Of a DNA stretch of 64,000 nt, positions 1 to 8,847 are shown piece by piece. Source of the stretch: Flavobacterium defluvii (GTDB lineage Bacteria > Bacteroidota > Bacteroidia > Flavobacteriales > Flavobacteriaceae). The position numbers were made by a program, and so were the translations under genes. Below the pieces are notes generated by a model. It was given only the letters and a program-made list of their open reading frames with translations. It was not told where the DNA came from and did not search any database. The stretch is taken from the NCBI RefSeq assembly GCF_900129555.1, contig NZ_FQWC01000003.1, forward strand, positions 62,001 to 126,000, read 5' to 3'. Within the stretch, counting starts at the first letter, position 1. Each line of letters starts with the position of its first letter.

Positions 1-417
1 AATTCCTGAAATATTGTATCCTTCTATCGCTAAAACAACAGAAAACGGTACAAAAAATAATGCATGAACCCAATTAAAAAATGACAAAACAGTTTTGCCC
101 AGCGAAAAATGAACTATAACTGGTTTTTTAAAAGGTAAAATTAGTAACGGCTTGATATTCAAAACCGGGATAGATTGTAGTAATAATCGAATTACTAAAT
201 CAAAAAGAAAATAATAAATTAGAAATCTATTGATGGTAGAAAACGGTTCAAGATGCATGTCTTTTAAAACATAAAATGCGCCAACACCCATTGCAATAAA
301 AATTAATGAAAAATAGATCATTAAAAAACCTATTATAATTTTCATTGTCAGATTCTTACCAAATGATGCCGATCTGATGAAAGCTTTCCATTCGAGATAA
401 ATAAACTTTTTAATCAT
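1..417 (-). CDS. DUF5687 family membrane protein, N-terminal part (cut by window edge)
   Basis: The reverse strand opens with an ATG at 417 and stays open to base 1, giving 139 residues beginning MIKKFIYLEWKAFIRSASFG. The start resembles DUF5687 proteins of Bacteroidetes, multi-pass membrane proteins thought to act like ABC-2-type permeases and usually encoded beside an ABC ATPase. At least two hydrophobic segments are visible (about residues 24-45 and 110-130). The C-terminal part and any partner ATPase lie outside the window. The family call rests on the N-terminal pattern only; the transport role is inference. The gene is divergent from the reductase gene at 545. Confidence 0.7.
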   Translation of the reverse strand, partial: MIKKFIYLEWKAFIRSASFGKNLTMKIIIGFLMIYFSLIFIAMGVGAFYVLKDMHLEPFSTINRFLIYYFLFDLVIRLLLQSIPVLNIKPLLILPFKKPVIVHFSLGKTVLSFFNWVHALFFVPFSVVLAIEGYNISGI

Positions 418-521
418 GGTTTATTAGTTTTGATTTTGGTAGTAAGAGATCAAATGTAGGAAAACGTTACAAAAAAAGTTAAAAAAAATATTTTAGTAAG
501 CGTCAATTACTTATGGTTTGC

Positions 522-529
522 TACTTTTG
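522..529 (+). promoter_or_regulatory. Bacteroidetes -7 promoter element
   Basis: TACTTTTG matches the flavobacterial -7 consensus TAnnTTTG and lies 15 bases before the ATG of the reductase gene, so the leader would be very short. No clear TTG -33 element sits at the usual distance. Confidence 0.5.
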
Positions 530-544
530 CAAAAAAATTAAATC

Positions 545-1597
545 ATGCCTTCATTCTTAAAACTTATAATTAAAGAGGTAAAACGCGAGACTGCCGATGC
601 TGTTTCTGTACTTTTTAATGTTCCTGAAGAACTTAAACAAGACTATAAATTTATAGCCGGACAATACATAAATTTAAAATTAACTCTTGATAATCAAGAA
701 ATTCGTCGTGCTTATTCTATTTGCTCGGCACCAGACAGCGGCGAATTACGAATTGCTGTTAAAGCTGTAAAAAATGGTTTGTTTTCGCAATTTGCCAATA
801 CAAAACTCAAAGCTGGTGATGTTCTGGAAGTGGGTCAGCCGGAAGGAAAATTTACTTTTGAACCAGATGCTGAAAGACAAAAAAACTATGTCGCTTTTGC
901 TGCCGGAAGTGGTATTACACCTGTACTTTCTATCATAAAATCGGTTTTAAAAAATGAGCCTAAAAGTTCATTTGTTTTGGTTTACGGAAACAGAACTCCG
1001 GAACAAACTATTTTTCATCAGGAATTACACGATTTGCAATTGCAATATGTAGGTCGTTTTTTTGTACATAATATTTACAGTCAGGCAAAAGTTGAAAATG
1101 CCTTGTTCGGAAGAATAGAGAAGTCGACAGTAAATTTTGTATTAAATAACAAACACAAAGAACTTGAATTTGATAAGTTCTATTTGTGCGGACCAGAAGA
1201 AATGATCAATACGGTTTCTAACGTTTTGAAAGAGAAAAACGTAAAAGAATCTGCTATAAAATTTGAGCTTTTTACATCTTCTACAGAAGAACACGCCATT
1301 CAGGGTTCTCAGGAAGGACATACTAAAATTACCATTTTAGTTGATGATGAAGAAGCTACTTTTGAAATGTCTAAAAAACAAACCATTCTTGATGCTGCTT
1401 TAAAACATGGCGTTGACGCTCCATATTCTTGTCAGGGCGGAATTTGCAGCAGCTGTTTAGGCCGCGTTACCGCTGGTTCTGCTGAAATGACAAAAAATTC
1501 TATTTTAACAGATAGCGAAATTGCCGAAGGTTTAATTTTAACTTGTCAGGCACACCCAACATCAGATACTATTTATGTAGATTACGACGACGTATAA
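545..1597 (+). CDS. PaaE-like ferredoxin-NAD(P)H reductase with C-terminal [2Fe-2S] domain
   Basis: A 350-residue flavoprotein built like PaaE, the reductase of phenylacetyl-CoA epoxidase: an FAD-binding barrel with RAYS at 55-58, an NAD(P)-binding domain with AAGSGITP at 119-126 and CGPEEM at 215-220, and a plant-type ferredoxin domain with cluster ligands Cys296, Cys301, Cys304 and Cys334. Such enzymes pass electrons from NAD(P)H through FAD and the iron-sulfur cluster to an oxygenase or ferredoxin partner. No other paa gene is in the window, so the partner is unknown, and a general ferredoxin-NADP reductase role is as likely as phenylacetate degradation. It is a single-gene unit with its own promoter element and terminator. 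Confidence 0.88.
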   Translation: MPSFLKLIIKEVKRETADAVSVLFNVPEELKQDYKFIAGQYINLKLTLDNQEIRRAYSICSAPDSGELRIAVKAVKNGLFSQFANTKLKAGDVLEVGQPEGKFTFEPDAERQKNYVAFAAGSGITPVLSIIKSVLKNEPKSSFVLVYGNRTPEQTIFHQELHDLQLQYVGRFFVHNIYSQAKVENALFGRIEKSTVNFVLNNKHKELEFDKFYLCGPEEMINTVSNVLKEKNVKESAIKFELFTSSTEEHAIQGSQEGHTKITILVDDEEATFEMSKKQTILDAALKHGVDAPYSCQGGICSSCLGRVTAGSAEMTKNSILTDSEIAEGLILTCQAHPTSDTIYVDYDDV

Positions 1598-1614
1598 TAT
1601 TTTTGAAAATTCTA

Positions 1615-1632
1615 ATCCCGAAACTTCGGGAT
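1615..1632. repeat. Short hairpin ATCCCGAA-AC-TTCGGGAT
   Basis: Perfect 8-bp arms around a 2-nt loop just after the reductase stop codon. It resembles the CCCGATAGCTATCGGG palindromes at 26621 and 60853 and probably acts with the following terminator. Confidence 0.5.
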
Positions 1633-1673
1633 AAAAATCCAAATCCTAAACTTTAATCGGGATTTGGATTTTT
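1633..1673 (+). terminator. Rho-independent terminator of the reductase gene
   Basis: Arms AAAAATCCAAATCC (1633-1646) and GGATTTGGATTTTT (1660-1673) pair perfectly across a 13-nt loop, followed by more T residues. It ends the unit begun at 545. Confidence 0.8.
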
Positions 1674-1851
1674 TTTATGACTATTCTTTTTTTCATTTTA
1701 ATAAATACTTAAAAACAGATATAAAAATTTAGGTATTTTTTAAAAAATGTGCCGAAAATTTATTAAATTAGTACGGGTTGTTTTAGTCTTAAATGAAACG
1801 ACTTTTGTAAGCCAATAACTAATTGTCAAAACATTTAAAAAATTAAATATC

Positions 1852-2286
1852 ATGACAGCTCACGTACATCACTTTCATCTGTCTCTATTTGTTATGTTGG
1901 TTATAACTGCTTCTCTATGTGTTCTGGCAGTTATCATAAAAATGAAAAACAAAAAGGGTCCTAAATTACTCGAAAGAGAAAAATACAATTCGACTATAAC
2001 TGAAAAAATGGTAGAAGTAAAAAAGACAGATTCGAATATTTTTAATATTTGGCCTTATGTAAGTAGACTAAAATCGGCTAAAGTTTTATCTAAAAAAATT
2101 AAAGATCACGACTTAATTTATAAAATTTACCGAGATTCGTCTGAAAAATTCGAGCATATCCTTTTGTCAACTGAAGATAAAAATAACTTTGTTACCATTA
2201 TAGTAAACAAAAAAAGAAAAAAAACGATAGGATATTCTTTCCTTGATTCTAATGAAAAGTACGTTTTGAACAAAAATATTGCTTAA
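1852..2286 (+). CDS. Hypothetical single-pass membrane protein
   Basis: A 144-residue protein that I do not recognise. It starts with a histidine-rich stretch (MTAHVHHFH), followed by one hydrophobic helix at about residues 11-30 and a long, lysine-rich, presumably cytoplasmic tail with no known motif. It stands alone between two strong terminators. Codon use and composition match the surroundings, and the ATG follows an A-rich leader. Function is unknown; the single membrane anchor is the only firm statement. Confidence 0.6.
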   Translation: MTAHVHHFHLSLFVMLVITASLCVLAVIIKMKNKKGPKLLEREKYNSTITEKMVEVKKTDSNIFNIWPYVSRLKSAKVLSKKIKDHDLIYKIYRDSSEKFEHILLSTEDKNNFVTIIVNKKRKKTIGYSFLDSNEKYVLNKNIA

Positions 2287-2292
2287 AATAAT

Positions 2293-2326
2293 AAAAAAAA
2301 CTTCTCTTTATCGAGAAGTTTTTTTT
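2293..2326. terminator. Bidirectional terminator
   Basis: Eight A, CTTCTC, a 6-nt loop, GAGAAG, then eight T (2293-2326). It serves the plus-strand gene ending at 2286 and the minus-strand gene ending at 2328. Confidence 0.85.
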
Positions 2327-2327
2327 A

Positions 2328-3380
2328 TTATGAAAGCTGATCTATAACTTTATCAATAACCTGCTGCGGTAAAATTGTTCTCATGGCATCCTCATATCCT
2401 TCTACAACTTTATTTCCGTAAACAGAAGTTGGCAGTTTTGGATATTGATTTCTGTCTGAAGTTAACGCATTTTCTAAACTTTGGTTAAAAGGTAAAAATC
2501 CGGCATACGGATGCGTCGCGCCCCAAAGTGTAACCACTCTTACTCCCAGCATTGCTGCGATATGTGCATTTCCAGAATCCATAGAAAGCATTACATCGAG
2601 GTTGCTTATTAATTTTAATTCCTGCTGAAACTTAATCTTTCCGGCAACATTGATTACATTTTTAAAAGGCTCTGAAAATGAATCCAAAATTTCAATTTCT
2701 TTTTTTCCGCCGCCAAAAAGTAAAATTTTATTTGCTGAATTCTCAGCCAGTTTGGTTATTACTTGTTTCATTAAGTCTAAAGGGTAAACTTTAGAATCGT
2801 ATTGTGCAAAAGGAGCAATTCCTATTAGTTTTTCATAATTTTCGCCAACCAAATCTGTAATTTCTGCCCCAAAAACAGCTTTTTTAGGAAATTCAGGATT
2901 TGATAAATCTACAGGAAAACCAAGTTCTTCAAACACTTTTGCATGTCTTTCGAACATCGTTGGCAGCTGTTTAAAAATCTTGTTTTCTGCTCTTGTCAAT
3001 TCTTTTTTTCCTTCTCTGCCTTTATCGACAGTAGCTCTTTTTTTTCCGCTTAAAGCGAAAAGCAAACTCACAACTTTAGATCGTAAAACATTATGAAGAT
3101 CTGCAAAAGCATTTATTTTAAGTTTTTTTACGTCTGCAAATAATCGCAAAAGCCCTGGAAATCCTTTGTGTCTTTCTTTTTCATCAAAAGCAAAAAAATC
3201 AAGATTGGGAATTCCGTCAAAAAAAGGTTTAAAAAACGGACGCGAAATAACGGTTAATTTTACCGTTGGGTATTGTTTTACAAAAGCGCGTAAAACAGGA
3301 ACCGTCATGGCGACATCTCCCATTGCGGATAGTCTCATGACGGCTATATGTTTAATTTTACTGGTAGACAACTCTGCCAA
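2328..3380 (-). CDS. Glycosyltransferase family 9 (heptosyltransferase-like)
   Basis: A 350-residue protein of the ADP-heptose:LPS heptosyltransferase fold (GT9). The N-terminal signature IAVMRLSAMGDVAMTVPVL (from about residue 12) and the C-terminal nucleotide-sugar site SMDSGNAHIAAMLG are both present. GT9 enzymes add sugars to lipopolysaccharide or related glycans on the inner face of the cytoplasmic membrane; the actual sugar here is unknown. The start is a TTG at 3380, directly after the stop of the DUF4254 gene (3382), which indicates translational coupling. The next in-frame ATG would remove part of the N-terminal signature. The GT9-DUF4254 pairing is common in Flavobacteriaceae. Confidence 0.85.
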   Translation of the reverse strand: MAELSTSKIKHIAVMRLSAMGDVAMTVPVLRAFVKQYPTVKLTVISRPFFKPFFDGIPNLDFFAFDEKERHKGFPGLLRLFADVKKLKINAFADLHNVLRSKVVSLLFALSGKKRATVDKGREGKKELTRAENKIFKQLPTMFERHAKVFEELGFPVDLSNPEFPKKAVFGAEITDLVGENYEKLIGIAPFAQYDSKVYPLDLMKQVITKLAENSANKILLFGGGKKEIEILDSFSEPFKNVINVAGKIKFQQELKLISNLDVMLSMDSGNAHIAAMLGVRVVTLWGATHPYAGFLPFNQSLENALTSDRNQYPKLPTSVYGNKVVEGYEDAMRTILPQQVIDKVIDQLS

Positions 3381-3381
3381 A

Positions 3382-3987
3382 TTATTTTTTGTTTTGATAT
3401 AAAACCGGATTTAATTCATCATCGTTGTACATTTTCATTTGTTTGTACACTTTCATGAATTTATCTCCGTTTTCGATATCTGTCAATAATTCTTCGATTG
3501 CTGTAGATAAATCTGTTCTTTGCTCTAAAAGTACGTTTAATTTTTCCTGGCATTTATCTCTGTGCTCTTGCGAAGCTTCTGCACGAGTTGCTTCTTCGTG
3601 CATGTGATAAATTTTAAGAGCCAAAATAGATAATCTGTCAAATGCCCAGGCCGGACTTTCTGAATTAATTTTTGCTCCGTCTTTTGCTTTTACATGACTG
3701 TATTTTTGCAAAAAGTAACTGTCAATGTATTCAACCATATCAGTACGCTCCTGATTTGAAGCATCGATTCTTCTTTTTAAAGTTAAAGCCGCTACAGGAT
3801 CAATCTGCGGATCACGAATAATATCTTCAAAATGCCATTGAACAGTATCAATCCAGTTTTTTAGATATAGTAAATGTTCGAATTTATCTTTTGGATATGG
3901 ATTGTTTATTGGCTGGTCAACATTATCAAATTGATGATAATCTTTAATGCTTTGTTCGAAAACCGAATATGCTAATTTTGAAAACAT
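3382..3987 (-). CDS. DUF4254 domain-containing protein
   Basis: A 201-residue, mostly helical and charged protein with no signal peptide or membrane segment, so probably cytoplasmic. The sequence (for example NPYPKDKFEHLLYLKNWID followed by WHFEDIIRDP) is that of DUF4254, a Bacteroidetes family of unknown biochemical role found next to GT9 glycosyltransferases. It is the first gene of a two-gene operon with the GT9 gene at 2328-3380, with a one-base gap between them. A role in glycan assembly is inferred from this pairing only. Confidence 0.85.
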   Translation of the reverse strand: MFSKLAYSVFEQSIKDYHQFDNVDQPINNPYPKDKFEHLLYLKNWIDTVQWHFEDIIRDPQIDPVAALTLKRRIDASNQERTDMVEYIDSYFLQKYSHVKAKDGAKINSESPAWAFDRLSILALKIYHMHEEATRAEASQEHRDKCQEKLNVLLEQRTDLSTAIEELLTDIENGDKFMKVYKQMKMYNDDELNPVLYQNKK

Positions 3988-4008
3988 GTCTTTATTTTTT
4001 TAGAGATA

Positions 4009-4016
4009 CAAAGATA
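4009..4016 (-). promoter_or_regulatory. Bacteroidetes -7 promoter element
   Basis: CAAAGATA on the plus strand reads TATCTTTG on the minus strand, a match to TAnnTTTG, 22 bases upstream of the DUF4254 ATG. Confidence 0.5.
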
Positions 4017-4098
4017 CTTTTTATACTTTTATGCTGCGAAAAAAAGAAATTATTTTTTGTTTTTAAATAATACTTCGTTAATAAATTAAAAAAACATC

Positions 4099-4752
4099 AT
4101 GAAAATTCATTATATATCTGAAAATAACAGCGTTCTGAATCATTTCTTAGGGCAAATCAGAAATGTAAATGTGCAAAACGACAGCATGCGTTTTAGAAGA
4201 AATATTGAACGCATTGGAGAAATTATGGCGTATGAGCTAAGTAAAGTTCTTCCTTATAAAAATGTTGAAATTCAAACGCCGCTTGGCATAAAAAAAACAA
4301 CTGAAATTGAAACCGATTTGGTTTTGTGTCCCATTTTAAGAGCCGGACTGCCTCTTCATAATGGTTTTTTAAATTATTTTGACCATGCCGAAAACAGCTT
4401 CGTTTCGGCTTGCAGGTTTCATCCTAATGGTGGTGATGATTTTGAGATTTTAGTTGAATATCAGGCTATTTCAAACCTAAATAACAAAACTGTTTTACTT
4501 CTCGATCCAATGCTTGCAACTGGGCAGTCTATTGTTGCCGTACATAAAAAACTGATTGAAAATGCCGCTCCAACAGAATTTCATATTGTTGTTGTTATCG
4601 CTGCTCCGGAAGGAATTGCGCATCTTGAAAAAAACCTTCCCGAAAATTGCCATTTATGGGTGGCATCTTTAGACGAAAAACTTAATGAGAAAAACTACAT
4701 TGTTCCTGGTCTTGGCGATGCCGGCGATCTTGCTTATGGCAGTAAATTATAA
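4099..4752 (+). CDS. upp: Uracil phosphoribosyltransferase
   Basis: A 217-residue enzyme of pyrimidine salvage that makes UMP and pyrophosphate from uracil and PRPP. Visible signatures are PILRAGLPL (78-86), the PRPP-binding loop LLDPMLATGQS (134-144) and the uracil-binding C-terminal GLGDAGDLAYG. The length is typical of the family. It is monocistronic. Its last 6 bases overlap the end of the convergent DUF6427 gene, and there is no separate terminator between the two. Confidence 0.95.
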   Translation: MKIHYISENNSVLNHFLGQIRNVNVQNDSMRFRRNIERIGEIMAYELSKVLPYKNVEIQTPLGIKKTTEIETDLVLCPILRAGLPLHNGFLNYFDHAENSFVSACRFHPNGGDDFEILVEYQAISNLNNKTVLLLDPMLATGQSIVAVHKKLIENAAPTEFHIVVVIAAPEGIAHLEKNLPENCHLWVASLDEKLNEKNYIVPGLGDAGDLAYGSKL

Positions 4753-5676
4753 CTGAGAGAAAAAAGTAAATAAACTGCACAAAATGAGTGCATAAAATAC
4801 AATTTCGTTATTCAGTTTTTGCTGCATATATTCCACATGACTTGCCGCCATAATGGCCAAAGGGGCGATGCTAAACAATAATAAATCGTTGCTTTTGTCT
4901 GGCGAAATAAGGTATACAAAAACTGCAATAAAGAAACATGCTACTACTTTTTTATACGAAGTATGCACAATCTGCGGTCTGTTTGACAATGTCGTTAACA
5001 TTGAGAAAACAAAGAATACAACAACGGCCGCATATATCGAAAGTGCTCCGTTTTCATAATTGTTTTTAAAATAGTCTATTCTAAAATCAATTACCGCTCG
5101 TTGCTGAAAAAATGTAACAACATCGATATGGAACATTAAAGAGATCATATAAAAAATTATGGCTACTGCTAAAAATGCTATAAATGGCAAAACCCAGTTT
5201 CTATAATCTCTTGAAACGTGAAAAATTATCGATATAAAAACTAAAATCACAAAGAGTATACTCCAAAATTGAAATAAAGAAGCTACAAAAATCCAGAATG
5301 AAGCATCGAATATTTTTTCTTTTGAAGATTTTAAGGATTGCAGCGAAATCAATCTTCGAAGTGCTAACAAGATAAAAAAGTTAGCATAAACAACATTCGA
5401 ATTGTTTAATATCGTTGGAAAAAATAAAAGGAAAAGTAAATAGAAAAATATCGCGTATCCATTGTCTTTACTAAGCCCGTTTTTCTTGACAATAAAATTG
5501 ACCATGAAAAATGAAGCACAAATGAAGCACAGTAAACTTACTTTTTGAAATATTGTAAAATAAGAATTTATCCAAGACGTTTCTCGAATTTGAAACATAA
5601 AGAAGAAAACCAGTATCAAAATTACAACCAAGGAATAATTTAATGGCGTAGATTTTTTAAAAACACTTGTTATCAT
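4747..5676 (-). CDS. DUF6427 family integral membrane protein
   Basis: A 309-residue, very hydrophobic protein with about eight to ten predicted membrane helices spread over its whole length and short charged loops. The pattern matches DUF6427, a family of unknown function largely confined to Flavobacteriia. No catalytic motif can be seen. It overlaps upp by 6 bases at the 3' ends. The ATG at 5676 is the first in frame. The name is based on family resemblance only. Confidence 0.75.
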   Translation of the reverse strand: MITSVFKKSTPLNYSLVVILILVFFFMFQIRETSWINSYFTIFQKVSLLCFICASFFMVNFIVKKNGLSKDNGYAIFFYLLFLLFFPTILNNSNVVYANFFILLALRRLISLQSLKSSKEKIFDASFWIFVASLFQFWSILFVILVFISIIFHVSRDYRNWVLPFIAFLAVAIIFYMISLMFHIDVVTFFQQRAVIDFRIDYFKNNYENGALSIYAAVVVFFVFSMLTTLSNRPQIVHTSYKKVVACFFIAVFVYLISPDKSNDLLLFSIAPLAIMAASHVEYMQQKLNNEIVFYALILCSLFTFFSQL

Positions 5677-5813
5677 AAGGATATTTTATACTTTTGTGAC
5701 TGTAAATATAATACTTGTTTAAAAAGGAAAACCAACAAGTTGAAAAAAGATTCCTCATTTGAATTTTACTTCAGCTCGTTAAAAAAATAAATAACATATA
5801 ATTTTATAAAATT

Positions 5814-6044
5814 ATGAAAGCTTTTTTTGAAGGAATACAATACTTATTCGTTAACATTTTGTTTGCTCCGCTTGATTTTTTACGTCATTTAGAATTAAAA
5901 ACATGGTTTGGTGCAAATACAATTAACTGGATTTTCATGATCATCTGTGCTGCTGCAATCGTATATTGGATTAAACAATTACGTATTTTTGATGATGCAG
6001 GAACAGAAAACCAAGATACAACAGCTCATTCGTTTTTAAAATAA
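5814..6044 (+). CDS. DUF6341 family small membrane protein
   Basis: A 76-residue protein with a membrane helix at about 38-54 (TINWIFMIICAAAIVYWIK) and an amphipathic, aromatic N-terminus. It resembles DUF6341, a short flavobacterial family of unknown function that often lies beside DUF6427 and purD, as here. It is divergent from the DUF6427 gene and followed directly by a hairpin terminator. Confidence 0.75.
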   Translation: MKAFFEGIQYLFVNILFAPLDFLRHLELKTWFGANTINWIFMIICAAAIVYWIKQLRIFDDAGTENQDTTAHSFLK

Positions 6045-6075
6045 AACCAAACCCTTAATTAAAAGGGTTGGTTTT
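6043..6075. terminator. Terminator between DUF6341 gene and purD
   Basis: AAAACC-A-AACCCTT pairs with AAGGGTTGGTTTT with a single bulged A. It overlaps the DUF6341 stop codon and could work in both directions, since purD ends at 6085 on the other strand. Confidence 0.7.
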
Positions 6076-6084
6076 CCAATTATT

Positions 6085-7359
6085 TTAAATTAAATCGAAA
6101 CCGATATCTTTTCTAAAATACATCTTATCAAAGCTTAGTTTATCTATGTTTTGGTAAGATTTTTTTATGGCCTCTTGGAAATTATCTCCATATGATGTTA
6201 TTGCAATTACACGTCCTCCATTAGTAACGACATTTTCGCCATCTAATTTTGTTCCCGCATGAAAAACTATCGAATCATTTATATTTTCTAAACCTGTAAT
6301 TACTTTTCCTTTTTCGAAATCTTCAGGATATCCACCAGAAACCACCATTACGGTTGTAGCACTTCTTGGATCGAGTTCTAAATTGAAATCTCCTAATTTT
6401 TGATCTGCAACAGACAAAAACAATTCTACTAAATCTGATTTCAATCTCGGAACTACAACTTCTGTTTCAGGATCACCCATTCTTACGTTATATTCAATAA
6501 CAATTGGTTCTCCTTTTACATTGATCAGACCTATAAATACAAAACCTTTGTATTCGATTCCGTCTTTTTGAAAACCTTCGATTGTTGGTTTTACGATACG
6601 AGTTTCAATTTTTTCCATCAAAACAGCATCTACATAAGGAACTGGAGAAACTGCTCCCATTCCGCCTGTATTTAATCCTGTATCTCCTTCTCCAATTCGT
6701 TTGTAATCTTTTGCTGTTGGAAGGATTTTATAGCTTTTTCCGTCAGTTAAAACGAAACAGCTCAATTCGATCCCGTCCAAGAATTCTTCAATAACAACTT
6801 TTGAACTTGCTGTTCCAAATTTTGCGTGAACCAACATGTTGCGTAATTCTGTTTTTGCTTCTTCAAGATCCTGAATAATTAAAACACCTTTTCCAGCTGC
6901 TAATCCGTCTGCTTTTAAAACATAAGGAGGTTGTAATGTTTCAAGAAATTTGCATCCTTCTTCAACCGTTTCGGCAGTAAAACTATCATAAGCTGCAGTT
7001 GGAATGTTATGTTTCATCAGGAATTCTTTTGCAAATTCTTTACTTCCTTCTAATTGCGCTCCTAATTTTGATGGCCCAATTACCGGAATATGTTTTAAAC
7101 TTTCGTCGTTTTTAAAATAATCATAAATTCCTTTAACCAATGGATCTTCTGGTCCTACGACTACTAAACTTATATTTTCTTTAAGCACTAATGCTTTTAC
7201 TGCTTCAAAATCAGTAGCAGAAATTGCAACGTTCTCTGCAATTGCTGCAGTTCCTGCATTTCCTGGTACTACAAAAAGTTTATCGCAAAGCGGACTCTGA
7301 GTCATTTTCCATGCAAAAGCATGCTCTCTTCCGCCTGATCCCAATAGTAAAATTGTCAT
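6085..7359 (-). CDS. purD: Phosphoribosylamine-glycine ligase (GAR synthetase)
   Basis: A 424-residue ATP-grasp enzyme catalysing the second step of de novo purine synthesis: 5-phosphoribosylamine, glycine and ATP give GAR. It has the N-terminal GSGGREHAFAWKM, the ATP-binding loop VLKADGLAAGKGV, the GGMGAVSP motif and the metal-binding EYNVRMGDPET near the C-terminus. Length and domain order are normal. It is transcribed alone, away from the CapK-like gene at 7495, from a promoter element at 7385-7392. Confidence 0.97.
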   Translation of the reverse strand: MTILLLGSGGREHAFAWKMTQSPLCDKLFVVPGNAGTAAIAENVAISATDFEAVKALVLKENISLVVVGPEDPLVKGIYDYFKNDESLKHIPVIGPSKLGAQLEGSKEFAKEFLMKHNIPTAAYDSFTAETVEEGCKFLETLQPPYVLKADGLAAGKGVLIIQDLEEAKTELRNMLVHAKFGTASSKVVIEEFLDGIELSCFVLTDGKSYKILPTAKDYKRIGEGDTGLNTGGMGAVSPVPYVDAVLMEKIETRIVKPTIEGFQKDGIEYKGFVFIGLINVKGEPIVIEYNVRMGDPETEVVVPRLKSDLVELFLSVADQKLGDFNLELDPRSATTVMVVSGGYPEDFEKGKVITGLENINDSIVFHAGTKLDGENVVTNGGRVIAITSYGDNFQEAIKKSYQNIDKLSFDKMYFRKDIGFDLI

Positions 7360-7384
7360 GTGTTGTTGAATTTTAGTTGTGGTG

Positions 7385-7392
7385 CAAAAATA
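7385..7392 (-). promoter_or_regulatory. Probable -7 element of purD
   Basis: The plus-strand CAAAAATA reads TATTTTTG on the minus strand, 26 bases upstream of the purD ATG. No -33 TTG was found at the normal distance. Confidence 0.45.
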
Positions 7393-7467
7393 CTTGCTTT
7401 TGTACGTAAAAAATAATTAAATCTCTAAAAAGTTGTTGGTTCTATACGGTTAGTAATTCCTAAACGT

Positions 7468-7475
7468 TATTTTTG
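7468..7475 (+). promoter_or_regulatory. Probable -7 element of the CapK-like gene
   Basis: TATTTTTG matches TAnnTTTG and lies 20 bases before the ATG at 7495. Confidence 0.45.
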
Positions 7476-7494
7476 ACGAAAATTATCCTGAAAA

Positions 7495-8805
7495 ATGATT
7501 CGCCTTTTTGATCTTTCTCTCCAATTAAATGGTTTTCCGATAAAGGAAGCAAAAACTGAATTGGATAAAATTGTTCATTTTTCTGAAGAAGAATATGTTT
7601 CATTTCTTGAAAACAAAAAAAAACAAATAGTTGATTTTCATTTAAATAATAATTCTTTTTACAGTGATTTGATTGGAAATAAAAAGATTGAAAACTGGAA
7701 TGATCTTCCTATTCTCAACAAACAAAATCTGCAAAAACCTCTTGAAGAAAGACTTTCAAAAGGTTATTCTAAAAAGAATATTTACCTCAACAAAACTTCC
7801 GGATCGAGCGGAACGCCTTTTGTTTTTGCAAAAGATAAGTATTCGCATGCTTTAACCTGGGCATCTAATATTATGCGTTTTGGATGGTTTGGAATTGATT
7901 TTAATCATTCTTATCAAGCACGTTTTTACGGAATTCCGATGGATTTTCTTGGCTATCAAAAAGAACGTTTCAAAGATTTCCTTACGCACCGTTTTCGTTT
8001 TCCGGTTTTTGATTTATCTGATGAAGTTTTAGAAAAATTTCTGCAGAAATTCAAATCGAAAAAATTCGATTATATCAACGGTTATACGAGTTCGATTGTT
8101 CTTTTTGCTAAATTTTTAGAACAAAAAAATATCATTTTAAAAGAAATCTGTCCAACTTTAAAAGCTTGTTTTGTTACTTCGGAAATGCTTTTTGAAATGG
8201 ATAAAATACTATTGGAAAAACAATTTGGAATTCCGATTATCAGCGAATATGGCGCTTCTGAATTGGATTTAATTGCGTTTGAAAATCTCGAAGGGGAATG
8301 GCAAGTAAACTCAGAAACACTTTTTGTCGAGATTTTAGATGAAAACAATAATCCTGTTCCACATGGAACGAAAGGAAAAATTGTGATTACCTCTTTATTC
8401 AATAAAGCAAATCCATTTATAAGATACGAAATTGGCGACATTGGAATTTTAGACGAAAAAAGCACTCCTCAGAAACCAATTCTAAAAAAACTGATTGGAA
8501 GGACTAATGATATTGCGATTCTTCCAAGCGGGAAAAAATCGCCAGGTTTGACATTTTATTATGTAACCAAAAGCATCATTGAAGACGATGGAAACGTAAA
8601 AGAATTTATCATCAAACAAACCAAATTAGATACTTTTGAAATTGAATATGTAGCTGATGCAGCATTAGTTTCAGAACAAATTCAAAAAATAAAAGAAGCA
8701 ATAGATTTATATTTAGAGCCTAATTTAAATTTCACTTTTACAAAAAAAACTATTTTAGAAAGAACCAATCGCGGGAAATTAAAACAATTTAAATCTTATT
8801 TATAA
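7495..8805 (+). CDS. CapK/PaaK-like adenylate-forming enzyme (polysaccharide-associated)
   Basis: A 436-residue member of the phenylacetate-CoA ligase/CapK branch of adenylate-forming enzymes. The phosphate-binding loop NKTSGSSGTPFVFAKD (about 100-115) and the later SEYGASE and ITSLFNKANPFIRYEIGDIG motifs are present. CapK-type relatives sit in capsule and O-antigen clusters and are thought to activate a carboxylic acid for transfer to a sugar or lipid. Its position at the edge of the polysaccharide region (9.4-18.5 kb) favours that role over phenylacetate catabolism. The substrate cannot be read from the sequence. Confidence 0.8.
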   Translation: MIRLFDLSLQLNGFPIKEAKTELDKIVHFSEEEYVSFLENKKKQIVDFHLNNNSFYSDLIGNKKIENWNDLPILNKQNLQKPLEERLSKGYSKKNIYLNKTSGSSGTPFVFAKDKYSHALTWASNIMRFGWFGIDFNHSYQARFYGIPMDFLGYQKERFKDFLTHRFRFPVFDLSDEVLEKFLQKFKSKKFDYINGYTSSIVLFAKFLEQKNIILKEICPTLKACFVTSEMLFEMDKILLEKQFGIPIISEYGASELDLIAFENLEGEWQVNSETLFVEILDENNNPVPHGTKGKIVITSLFNKANPFIRYEIGDIGILDEKSTPQKPILKKLIGRTNDIAILPSGKKSPGLTFYYVTKSIIEDDGNVKEFIIKQTKLDTFEIEYVADAALVSEQIQKIKEAIDLYLEPNLNFTFTKKTILERTNRGKLKQFKSYL

Positions 8806-8847
8806 ATATAAATAAAATCTTACATTTGTTTTTCTAATTAAAAACCT

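Noticed and set aside
545..8805. Phenylacetate degradation pathway suggested by PaaE-like and PaaK-like proteins
   Set aside because: The two genes are 6 kb apart, no paaABCD or paaG-type genes are present, and the PaaK-like protein fits the CapK branch next to polysaccharide genes.
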